Notes under the pieces: generated by a model
Told to the model about the DNA's origin: nothing
Databases searched by the model: none
Seen by the model: the letters and a program-made list of their open reading frames with translations, nothing else
Translations under genes and position numbers: made by a program
Shown here: in pieces, positions 38,509 to 46,841 of the stretch
How the letters are laid out: each line of letters opens with the position of its first letter
Numbering within the stretch: position 1 is the stretch's first letter
Source of the DNA: Solirubrobacteraceae bacterium
Lineage (GTDB): Bacteria > Actinomycetota > Thermoleophilia > Solirubrobacterales > Solirubrobacteraceae
Length of the DNA: 64,000 nt
Assembly (NCBI GenBank): GCA_025449845.1
Contig: JANWIP010000029.1
Coordinates: 23,780 to 87,779 of the forward strand
Reading direction: 5' to 3'

Positions 38509-38952
38509 TCAGGTAGTCCTGATGATGAGCACCGAGCAGGGCGCGTGGTGGGAGACCTTGTTGGGCACCGAACCCAACAGGAAGCGCTTGGCGCCCGTCA
38601 TGCCCTTGTTGCCGACCACGATCAGGTCGGCCTCGCGCTCCTCGGCTACATCCAGGATGGCATCGGCAGGATCGCCCTGGCGCGAGTAGATGTTGACGGT
38701 GACGCCCGCCCCCCGGGCCAGCTCCGCGGCGGTTTCAAGCGTCGCATCAACATCCTCGCGCGGGTTGATCGCCCATTCAAGTTCCTCGGGAGTGTCGCGG
38801 CGCTCTTCACGCAGACGCTGCGCGGGCACAGGCTCGTAAGCGCTGACGATCTCCAAGGTCGCCCCTACCGCGCCGGCGAGGTCGACTGCCTGGTGCACGG
38901 CCTGGGAGGCGGTATCCGAACCGTCGGTGCCCACAACGATCGATCTGAACAT
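38509..38952 (-). CDS. Universal stress protein (UspA family)
   Basis: 147 aa; 'IVVGTDGSDTASQAVHQAV' and 'ADLIVVGNKGMTGAKRFLLGSVPNKVSHHAPCSVLII'. Confidence 0.95.
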   Translation of the reverse strand: MFRSIVVGTDGSDTASQAVHQAVDLAGAVGATLEIVSAYEPVPAQRLREERRDTPEELEWAINPREDVDATLETAAELARGAGVTVNIYSRQGDPADAILDVAEEREADLIVVGNKGMTGAKRFLLGSVPNKVSHHAPCSVLIIRTT

Positions 38953-39069
38953 GATTCTCCCTCTGGCTCCTAGCCCGCTTGGTCTCAGCTGTGGTTTCGA
39001 GTTATCGGCGCAACGGCAGCGACGATCATACCCCGCCTACCGACGAGCCTATCGGGCTCGGTCCCTATC

Positions 39070-39855
39070 GTGTCAGAGCCTGTGATCGATCTTCACTCCC
39101 ACGTGCTGCCCGGCATTGACGACGGCCCCGAGACAATCGAGGGCTCGCTGGCGCTGGCGCGCGCGGTGGCCGACAGCGGCGTGAGGACGCTGATGGCCAC
39201 ACCTCACGTGAGCTGGCGCTACCCCAATGCGGCGGAGACGATCGCGCCCCTGGTACAGGAAGTCAACGCGCGCGTACAGGCGGAGGGCATTGAGCTTGAG
39301 ATCCGCGCCGGGGCAGAGATCGCGATGACGCGCGCCGCCGAGCTCGACCCCGATGAACTCTCACGGCTGACGCTGGGCGGTGGCGAATGGCTGCTGATCG
39401 AGTGCCCCTTTACGCCGGTGGCGACCGGCATGGACGCGCTGGTGCTCGACCTGCAGCGCCGCGGGCACCGCGTGGTGCTGGCCCACCCCGAGCGCTGTCC
39501 GGCCTTCCACCGCGATCGCCGACCACTTGAGATGCTGGTGCGCGGCGGCGTGCTGACATCGATCACCGCCGGCTCGCTCGTGGGCCGCTTCAGCGGTGAG
39601 GTGCAACGCTTTGCGATGCAACTCGTGCGCGAGGACCTGGTGCACAACGTGGCCTCCGACACCCACGACACCGGGCGCCGCCCGCCGGGCATGGCCAGCG
39701 AGCTGGAGCAGGCCGGATTGGGAGCGCTCAGCGAGTGGCTGACCCAGTCTGTGCCTGCAGCGATCCTTGACGGCGGGCCGATCCCACCGCGTCCCGCGTA
39801 TGAGGCGCCAAGCGCCAGGCGAAGCTGGAAGCCGTGGCAGCGGCAGAAGACTTAG
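39070..39855 (+). CDS. CpsB/CapC/YwqE-type PHP-family tyrosine-protein phosphatase
   Basis: 'VIDLHSHVLPGIDDGPETIEGSLALARA...MATPHVSW', 'LAHPERCPAF', 'VASDTHDTGRRPP'. Confidence 0.92.
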   Translation: MSEPVIDLHSHVLPGIDDGPETIEGSLALARAVADSGVRTLMATPHVSWRYPNAAETIAPLVQEVNARVQAEGIELEIRAGAEIAMTRAAELDPDELSRLTLGGGEWLLIECPFTPVATGMDALVLDLQRRGHRVVLAHPERCPAFHRDRRPLEMLVRGGVLTSITAGSLVGRFSGEVQRFAMQLVREDLVHNVASDTHDTGRRPPGMASELEQAGLGALSEWLTQSVPAAILDGGPIPPRPAYEAPSARRSWKPWQRQKT

Positions 39856-39871
39856 CTATCTATGCGCGCCT

Positions 39872-39961
39872 TCACGATGCGAGCTTCACGATCGCGATGA
39901 CCATGCCGATCAGCACGAACACGACAATCGCCGCCTGCATCCAGATCCAAGTGGGGGACAT
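39872..39961 (-). CDS. Candidate 29-aa single-TM small protein
   Basis: MSPTWIWMQAAIVVFVLIGMVIAIVKLAS; one TM stretch; GGCAGG just upstream of ATG. Confidence 0.35.
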   Translation of the reverse strand: MSPTWIWMQAAIVVFVLIGMVIAIVKLAS

Positions 39962-39991
39962 GACCTGCCAACAGCCTACTGTGTGCAGGTA

Positions 39992-41326
39992 ATGCGCCAC
40001 CGCCCTGGCAGGCTCGCGTCGCTGTTGCGATTCAGAGCACCAACGCAGCTCGCCCTGGCCCCGCTGGCAATCCTGGCGCTGGTCGCGGTGGTGTACGTCT
40101 CCAGCGCAACGGCAGCCCCCCTGGGCGGCCTCAACGTGGTGGGCATCGGCTCCGGCATGACCAACGCCCGCATCGACAGCTCGATCGCCAACGCCAAGGC
40201 GCTGCATGCCAACGTAGTGCGCACCGAGGTGCCCTGGTCGGTACTGGAACCCCGCGCCCGGGGCAGCATCGACCCCGCCACGCTGGCGCTCACCGATCGC
40301 CTCGTGGGCGATGCCGCGGCGGCTGGGATCAGGGTGATCATGACCGTCGACAGCACCCCCTGCTGGGATTCCTCCGCGCCGGCGGCGTTGCTGCGCGCCT
40401 GCACCCCTTTGCGCCAGAGCCAGGCCAACGCCTGGCCGCCGCGCGACCCGGCCCCTTACGGGACGATTACCGGCTTCCTGGCGGCGCGCTACGGTGCCAA
40501 GCTGGCGGGCATCGAGGTGTGGAACGAGCCCGACCAGGCCAACCAGCAGTACCTGGCCGGTCCAGAAAAGCCCCAGCACTACACGGCCATTCTGCGTGCC
40601 GCCTATCCCGCCATCAAGCAGGCAGATCCCACCGTGACGGTGCTGGCCGGTTCGCTGGTGGGTGCCAATGGAGGTTTCCTGCGCGCGCTATACGCGGCAG
40701 GTATCAAGGGCTACTACGACGGCCTGGCGGTGCACTTCTACAGCCTTGTGCTGGGCTCGCTGCGCGTCATCCACGCGGTGCAGCTGGCCAACGGCGACAC
40801 AAAGCCTCTGTGGCTGGATGAGTTCGGTTGGAGCTCCTGCTGGCCGCGCCAGCGCACCCAGCAGGAACAGGGGTGTGTGACGGCCCAGGCACAAGGCGCC
40901 AACCTGGCCAATGTCGTTCGCTTGCTGGCGCGCACTCCCTATGTGGCCGCCGAGGTGGTCTACAAGCTGCAGGGCTCCTTGCGCGAAGACTTCGGCGTGC
41001 TCAATGAAAATGGCACGCGCAAGGTCTCCTTCACACCCCTCGCGCAGGCCCTGGCGGCTCCCACCCTTGGCAGACTCAGCCCGGTGACCGTCGCCCTGCG
41101 CTCAAGCCACGGCAGGGTCACCGTCACGGGCTCAGGGCCGGCCGGCGACTACATGGGCCTTGAAGCCTTCCAGGGCACCACGCTGCGCTACCGCGCGCTC
41201 TTCACGCTTGACCGCTTCAACCGCTACACCCTCAAGCTGCCCAAGGTGCTCGGCGCGCACGGCTTGCGCGTGCGCGTCTTTCAATACTGGGCCGGCGTGA
41301 GCCACGGCGTCCAGCGCAGCATCTGA
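39992..41326 (+). CDS. Secreted/anchored GH39-like glycosidase
   Basis: 'AGIEVWNEPDQANQQYL' and 'LWLDEFGWSSCW' catalytic Glu motifs; N-terminal TM/signal; ORF extends to 39767 but ATG 39992 fits better. Confidence 0.78.
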   Translation: MRHRPGRLASLLRFRAPTQLALAPLAILALVAVVYVSSATAAPLGGLNVVGIGSGMTNARIDSSIANAKALHANVVRTEVPWSVLEPRARGSIDPATLALTDRLVGDAAAAGIRVIMTVDSTPCWDSSAPAALLRACTPLRQSQANAWPPRDPAPYGTITGFLAARYGAKLAGIEVWNEPDQANQQYLAGPEKPQHYTAILRAAYPAIKQADPTVTVLAGSLVGANGGFLRALYAAGIKGYYDGLAVHFYSLVLGSLRVIHAVQLANGDTKPLWLDEFGWSSCWPRQRTQQEQGCVTAQAQGANLANVVRLLARTPYVAAEVVYKLQGSLREDFGVLNENGTRKVSFTPLAQALAAPTLGRLSPVTVALRSSHGRVTVTGSGPAGDYMGLEAFQGTTLRYRALFTLDRFNRYTLKLPKVLGAHGLRVRVFQYWAGVSHGVQRSI

Positions 41327-41330
41327 TCCT

Positions 41331-42902
41331 CTACTCCGCGTTGCGGAACAGCGCGATGAACGTCAGCACGAGGATTTTCATGTCCAGCCCCAGCGACCAG
41401 TGAGCGATGTAGTAGTTGTCCCACTCCACTCGCTCGGCCAGTGAGGTCTGCCCGCGCAGGCCATGCACCTGTGCCCAGCCGGTAATGCCCGACTTGACGC
41501 GGTGGCGGTCGCCGTAGCGGGCGATGTCGCGGCCGAACAGTTCCACGAACTCCGGGCGCTCCGGGCGCGGTCCGATGATGCTCATGTCGCCATGCAGCAC
41601 ATTGAAGAGCTGCGGCAGCTCATCCAGCGAGCTGCGGCGCAGGAAGCGCCCCACGCGCGTGCGGCGATCCTTGCCCTCAACCCCACCTGGCGCCATGTCG
41701 GCGCCCGGCACGAAGCCAGGGGAAGCGGAAGCCGCGGCAGCGGCGGGCGCCAGAGCGGGCTCCAGGCGCATGGAGCGGAACTTGAAGAGGTCGAATTCCT
41801 TGCCATCGCGGCCCACGCGGCGCTGGCGGAAGAACACCGGCCCTGGCGAGCTAACGCGCACGACGAGCGCCGTGAGCAGGATCACTGGCGAGAGCACCAG
41901 CAGCAGGAGCACCGCGAAGATGCGATCGAAGGCGTGCTTGGTGGCGAATTGAATACCCCGAGGGTTGACGCTTGAGAAGGACATCAACGGCAGGCCGCCC
42001 ACCGTGTCGTAGCCGACGCGGTTGTTGATGGTGTCGAACATGCGCGGCACCACCGACACCTCGATGCCGAGCTCCTGGCAGCGCTGAATCAAGCGGCTCA
42101 CGCGCGCGTCGGCCACCGAGGAGAAGGCGACGATCAGGTGGCCCACGCCGGTGTGCAGCACGATCTCATCGAGATCCTCGACGGTGCCCAGCACGGGCAC
42201 GTCGCGTCCGCCCACCTCGGCGATCGAGCGCGGATCGTCATCGAGAAAGCCCACCGGGCGCAGTCCATACTCGGGGTGACTGTCCAAGCGACGCGCCACC
42301 TGCGAGCCGACCAAGCCGGCACCCATGATCAGCACCGGCTTGCCCACCCGCCGGCTGCTGCGCGCCACGCGCTGAGCCAGGGCCAGCGAGACGCGACCGA
42401 AGCCGACGGCCACCAGCGCGAAAGCCCAGCCGCGCACCCACTGGCCTTGGCTGGGGATGGTGTTGTTGAAGAAGATGCCGATCATCGCCACGACCATGGC
42501 CGCCACCGAGACGGCGCTCATCACCGGCACCACGCCATCGAGGACCAGCGCGCGCAGACGCGTGCGGTAGAGGCCGCGCAGATACAGCAGCATCAGCACC
42601 AGCGGCGGCATCGCCAATATCGGGGCCTGCATCGCGGGGACGTGCAGTGTGGCCTGCACGCCGCCCAGCGCAAAGACCACGGCCACGCACAGCAGCAGGA
42701 AGTCCACGCTTGGACGCAGCACGTCCCAGCCGGAGCCCTCCAGCAGCCACTGCAGCGGTCCCCGGAAAGTGTCCCAGCGAGCCGGCTCGTAGCGCGGAGC
42801 ATCGCGCGGATGGGTCAGCGTGCCGTTGAGCGGAATGCTGGTGCTGCTCTGCTGGGTGATTCGCATGGAGGAGTCTGTGGGTGGGGGTGGAGGTGCGGGC
42901 AT
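41331..42902 (-). CDS. Exopolysaccharide biosynthesis polyprenyl glycosylphosphotransferase (WbaP/WcaJ-like)
   Basis: N-terminal TMs, CoA-binding-like domain; C-terminal 'FFRQRRVGRDGKEFDLFKFRSM...RRSSLDELPQLFNVLHGDMSIIGPRPERPEF'. Confidence 0.95.
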   Translation of the reverse strand: MPAPPPPPTDSSMRITQQSSTSIPLNGTLTHPRDAPRYEPARWDTFRGPLQWLLEGSGWDVLRPSVDFLLLCVAVVFALGGVQATLHVPAMQAPILAMPPLVLMLLYLRGLYRTRLRALVLDGVVPVMSAVSVAAMVVAMIGIFFNNTIPSQGQWVRGWAFALVAVGFGRVSLALAQRVARSSRRVGKPVLIMGAGLVGSQVARRLDSHPEYGLRPVGFLDDDPRSIAEVGGRDVPVLGTVEDLDEIVLHTGVGHLIVAFSSVADARVSRLIQRCQELGIEVSVVPRMFDTINNRVGYDTVGGLPLMSFSSVNPRGIQFATKHAFDRIFAVLLLLVLSPVILLTALVVRVSSPGPVFFRQRRVGRDGKEFDLFKFRSMRLEPALAPAAAAASASPGFVPGADMAPGGVEGKDRRTRVGRFLRRSSLDELPQLFNVLHGDMSIIGPRPERPEFVELFGRDIARYGDRHRVKSGITGWAQVHGLRGQTSLAERVEWDNYYIAHWSLGLDMKILVLTFIALFRNAE

Positions 42903-42943
42903 CCTTGTCCCTAATCGTGTGATTGCTTGCCTGTCCTTGAGCT

Positions 42944-43540
42944 CTAGCTGTGGTCCTGCATCCTTGCCAGTCGGGTGGTGAGACCCAGGGTGATAGCCAA
43001 CACACCTAGCACGAAGACGAGCAGCAGCACGTCGGTGCCGGTGAGGCCAAGCGGGCTTGTGTCGCTCACGGCCACTATCCCCGCGGGCCGCGAGCCTCCC
43101 TTAGATGTGTACGCAGCCGAGCCGCCAGCGGATGTGCCGGGCGTCTTCGTGCCGTGCGCACCGTTGTGCTGGGCGCCCGAGTTGCCACTCGTGGCAGCCC
43201 CGGTGCCGCTCCCCCCTGCCCCCTTAGCCGCGCTGCCGCCGCTGGCGATGCCCCCGCGGCTGGCAATGCCACCGCCGCCGCTCGCCGCCGACCCTTCGCC
43301 TGAGGCCTGCGTGGCGCCCGGCGTCGATGAACCCCCGGAAGAGCCCCCGCCGGAGGTGTGACCGCCGATCAGTGTCGAACCCAGCAGCGCCTGGGTGCCG
43401 CCGCCGGGGCCTCCGTAGCCACTCAGCAGCGAGCCCGCCGATGCACTGCCGGGGGCCAGCACGAAGCCAGCGAAGAACAGGGCCGCGGTGAACGTGAGCG
43501 AACACCTCAGGAGAATGGATCTGGAGCGATGTCGAGTCAT
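42944..43540 (-). CDS. Secreted Gly/Ser-rich protein with C-terminal TM and LxxTG-like motif
   Basis: Signal peptide at N-terminus, low-complexity GGS region, C-terminal 'SPLGLTGTDVLLLVFVLGVLAITLGLTTRLARMQDHS'. Confidence 0.65.
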   Translation of the reverse strand: MTRHRSRSILLRCSLTFTAALFFAGFVLAPGSASAGSLLSGYGGPGGGTQALLGSTLIGGHTSGGGSSGGSSTPGATQASGEGSAASGGGGIASRGGIASGGSAAKGAGGSGTGAATSGNSGAQHNGAHGTKTPGTSAGGSAAYTSKGGSRPAGIVAVSDTSPLGLTGTDVLLLVFVLGVLAITLGLTTRLARMQDHS

Positions 43541-43759
43541 TTCCCTGCCTTGGGTTTCCAATCGGCATGAGCAGCGCTACCCGGACCACTCTCCGTGCCG
43601 TGCCCCGTCATCGCCGATGTCCTACGTCGGGGGTCCCGAACCCTGTCCGGGACCAGCGATTCAGCCAGGCCTTCTGTGCACAAGCTAGCGAAGATTGTTA
43701 CCACTGTATAGGTACAAAGCCGCGAACCTGCTGCGTTTCACACGATCTCAGCATCGACT

Positions 43760-45916
43760 TCAGGAGAGTTGCTGAGCTTCGCGGAGGATTGAGCGGTTCA
43801 GTTCTCCGACATCCACCCGCTGCCCCCGCCGCGCCAAGACGAGGACCTGTTGCGCGAGAGCGTCTCGCGGGTCCAGCCGGACGGCGCGTTCGAGCAGCGC
43901 CAGTGCCTGTGCGCGATGTCCCGCCGAGGAGGCGATCGCGCCGCGCTCAAGCGTCGCGTAGGCATCACCAGGCACACGCTGTAAGGCAAGCGTGAACTCG
44001 TGGTTGGCGCGCTGGACTTCACCGAGGCGCAGAGCGATGCTGCCCGCGAGGAGATAGGGCGCATCGCTCAGCGGGTTCAGTCCCGCCGCGGCGTTCAGGC
44101 GCGCGTACGCCTTGCCGGGCGCCGCGGGCCACACTCGCGCCGCGCTCTGCAGCTCCAGCTGACTCAGCCAAGGCGCTATGAACGACGCCGCGGCCAGTGC
44201 CGCGAGCGCACACACGCCCACCGTCACGGCGGGGCGCCGAGATCCCACGGGGGGCCGCCTCCCACGCGCGCTGCTCGCCCGTCCAGAGCCTGTCTCCCCG
44301 ATCTCTGCCGCTCGCCCCTCTGCCGCTCGCCCCTCAGACACTCGCGCTTCAGCACGCCGGCGTGGCGCCAGCGCACAAGACAGACCCAGCAGCGCCCAGG
44401 CCGGGGCACCGAGACCGGCGAACTCCCAGAACCAGTCGACCGAGCCGTGCACCACCCAGTAACCGAACCCCGCCAGCGCGGCTGCCGCCACGTAGCGCCC
44501 CAAGGGATCGTCGCTGCGCGCCGCGCGCATGGCGGCCAACAACGCTGCCGCGAGACCCACGAGCGCAAGGACCCCGCCGATGAGCCCTGTCTGCGTGAGC
44601 GTGCGCAGCTCCACGCTGTGGGGGTAGTGGGGTGTCTCAAGGCTGCGCCCGTGGCGCAGGTACTGCTGCGCGTAATTGTCGACGCCGATGCCCACCAGCG
44701 GATGCGCCTTGAATTCGTCCAGGGCGACGCGATAGAAGTCATAGCGATTGCTGCCCAGGCCGCTGACCAGGCGACTGCCGCTCTGACTGCTTGCGCCATA
44801 GCCCCCCTTGAAACTCCGCCAGCCGTGTTCCAGGCGCGTCACCGGGTTGCCCGCTGCCGCCAGACCGCCGACCAGGACCACGACCAGCGCCAGCAGCGCC
44901 ACGGCCTGCGCGCCAGTGTGCACGCGCCTGCCCGCCTCCACAGAGAGCGTCCGGCGGCTCTCCAGCAGCGCGGCGCCCGCCACCACCAATCCCACAGCCA
45001 GCGCTGCCACGAACATGGCCGTCGTGGCTTCGTGCAAAACGCCCCTAGCGCTTTCGCCCGCATGCAGGCGGTCACCTACACGCAGCACCAGCGGGGTGAT
45101 CGCGCCAACGCCCAGCGCGATCGGCACAAACACCGCGAAGGTGCGCACGCGTCCGGGCAGCAACGCAAACACGAGTACCGCCGTCAGGGGCATCGCAAAC
45201 AGCGAGCCACGACTCTGGCTGAGCAGCGCCACCGCCGCCAGCAGCACCGCGCCGCCCGCCAGCAACCCACGCAGCCACCACCACAGCTGCTTGCTGCGCG
45301 CCAGCAGCAGCGCTGGCCAGAAGGCCATCAACCACTGCGCCGCGTTGGCGTTCGGATAGCCCGTCGGATACACCAGCCGCCCGTCCGGCAGCAGGCTTGC
45401 GATCGAGCCGTGATCGACATGCAGCGCAGCGAAGGCCGCCAGCGCGATCATCGCCACCGTCCAGGTCCCCAGCAGCAGCGCCGCGCTGGCTCCGTATTGT
45501 CGCCAGAGGGCGAACAGCATGAACACCAGCAGGTACAGCAGCGAGCGATTGGCCCCTTCCCAGGCGTCCCCCGGTACGCCGGCCCAGAGGATCGAGAGGA
45601 AGCTGAGCGCCACGTAGGCAGCTAGGCACAGCACGGCTACCCGCACCCCCCCGGGGACCTCAGCGAAGCGCAGCGGCACCGCGAGCGCGGCGATCCCCAG
45701 CAGCGCCAAGGCCACCAGCCCGCCGGGCGCCCAGTGGGTCAGCGGGTAGCCCGCCTGATCGGTCGCCCACACCACCATCCCCGCCACCGCGACGAGCGCC
45801 GGGATCGTGGTGGGAGCTTGGCGCAAGGACGCCGCGAGAGGGTGGCGCGGTCCGCCGGAGGCCGGCGAGCCGGGCGCCTCGCTATTCCCAGTCAGACTGC
45901 TGCTCACCGTGGGCAC
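43760..45916 (-). CDS. O-antigen ligase/polymerase family protein with C-terminal TPR-like region
   Basis: 718 aa; 'PNANAAQWLMAFWPALLLARS', 'HPLVGIGVDNYAQQYLRHGRSLETPHYPHSVELRTLTQTGLIGG' Wzy_C-like; TPR-like repeats at C-terminus. Confidence 0.85.
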   Translation of the reverse strand: MPTVSSSLTGNSEAPGSPASGGPRHPLAASLRQAPTTIPALVAVAGMVVWATDQAGYPLTHWAPGGLVALALLGIAALAVPLRFAEVPGGVRVAVLCLAAYVALSFLSILWAGVPGDAWEGANRSLLYLLVFMLFALWRQYGASAALLLGTWTVAMIALAAFAALHVDHGSIASLLPDGRLVYPTGYPNANAAQWLMAFWPALLLARSKQLWWWLRGLLAGGAVLLAAVALLSQSRGSLFAMPLTAVLVFALLPGRVRTFAVFVPIALGVGAITPLVLRVGDRLHAGESARGVLHEATTAMFVAALAVGLVVAGAALLESRRTLSVEAGRRVHTGAQAVALLALVVVLVGGLAAAGNPVTRLEHGWRSFKGGYGASSQSGSRLVSGLGSNRYDFYRVALDEFKAHPLVGIGVDNYAQQYLRHGRSLETPHYPHSVELRTLTQTGLIGGVLALVGLAAALLAAMRAARSDDPLGRYVAAAALAGFGYWVVHGSVDWFWEFAGLGAPAWALLGLSCALAPRRRAEARVSEGRAAEGRAAEIGETGSGRASSARGRRPPVGSRRPAVTVGVCALAALAAASFIAPWLSQLELQSAARVWPAAPGKAYARLNAAAGLNPLSDAPYLLAGSIALRLGEVQRANHEFTLALQRVPGDAYATLERGAIASSAGHRAQALALLERAVRLDPRDALAQQVLVLARRGQRVDVGELNRSILREAQQLS

Positions 45917-45929
45917 GATAATCGTCGCC

Positions 45930-46685
45930 GTGGCAGACCCTTTGGCGAGCTTCTACGAGAAGGCCTACACCAGCGACGCACACAGCGCCCTGCGAGGCGA
46001 GCGTTGGCGCGCACTGAGCGCCGAAGGCAAGGCTGCGCACGCGATCGCCCTCTGCCGCAAGGCGGGGCTTGTTCCGGAGAGCGTGCTGGAGGTCGGCTGC
46101 GGCGACGGCGCGATCCTCTGTGAGCTGCACCGCCGCGGATTCGCGGAGCGCCTGGAGGGCCTTGAGATCGCGCCGCAGGCCGTGGCGATCGCCCGCGAGC
46201 GCCCCGAGATCGACGCGGTGGAGCTTTATGACGGCGAGCGCCTGCCGCACAGCGACGGCTCCTTTGCACTGGGAATCCTCTCGCACGTGCTTGAGCACGT
46301 GCACGATCCAGCAGCGCTGCTAGCCGAGGTGGCGCGCGTGTGCCAGGCAGTGGTGGTGGAGGTGCCCCTGGAGGCCAACCTCTCGGCGCGCCGCCGTGGT
46401 AAGCGCGAGCGCGCCACGGAGGTTGGTCATGTGCAGCGCCTGAGCCGCCCAGCGATGCGCGCGATCGTGGCGGAGGCGGGCCTGCGAGTGGCAGGCGAGC
46501 TGGAGGACCCGCTGCCTCTAGCGGTGCATCGCTTCTTCGCGCGCACCTCCGCGGCGCGCGCGAAGGCAAGCGTCAAGTGGGGTGTGCGAGCAGGACTTCA
46601 CGCCCTCGCTCCGGGCGCGGCGAAGCGTGTTTTCACGGTGCACTACGCCTGCTTGTGCCTGCCGCTAGAGAGTCGCGCCCTCTAG
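45930..46685 (+). CDS. Class I SAM-dependent methyltransferase
   Basis: 'ESVLEVGCGDGAILCELHRRGFAERLEGLEIAPQAV...GILSHVLEHVHDPAALLAEVARV'; exact start uncertain. Confidence 0.88.
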   Translation: MADPLASFYEKAYTSDAHSALRGERWRALSAEGKAAHAIALCRKAGLVPESVLEVGCGDGAILCELHRRGFAERLEGLEIAPQAVAIARERPEIDAVELYDGERLPHSDGSFALGILSHVLEHVHDPAALLAEVARVCQAVVVEVPLEANLSARRRGKRERATEVGHVQRLSRPAMRAIVAEAGLRVAGELEDPLPLAVHRFFARTSAARAKASVKWGVRAGLHALAPGAAKRVFTVHYACLCLPLESRAL

Positions 46686-46841
46686 CGATAGACGACCGCG
46701 CCTACGTGCGCTAGTCTTCAGACTGGCCAGGCAGCCAAACCTCGCCGAGCAAAGCAGATGCAGGGGGTCCGGGGACACGAGCGCGTGACCGGACGCGGAC
46801 GGCGTCGCAGCCCATCGATACAGCGAAGAGGAGCTTGAGAC

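Noticed and set aside
39767-39991. Upstream extension of the third GH39-like ORF
   Set aside because: Overlaps the CpsB-type phosphatase gene and lacks signal-peptide character; ATG at 39992 is followed by a normal hydrophobic leader.
44000-45625. 541-aa plus-strand ORF
   Set aside because: Antisense to the polymerase gene; Gln/His/Arg-rich, no domain signature, while the minus strand has clear TM and Wzy motifs.
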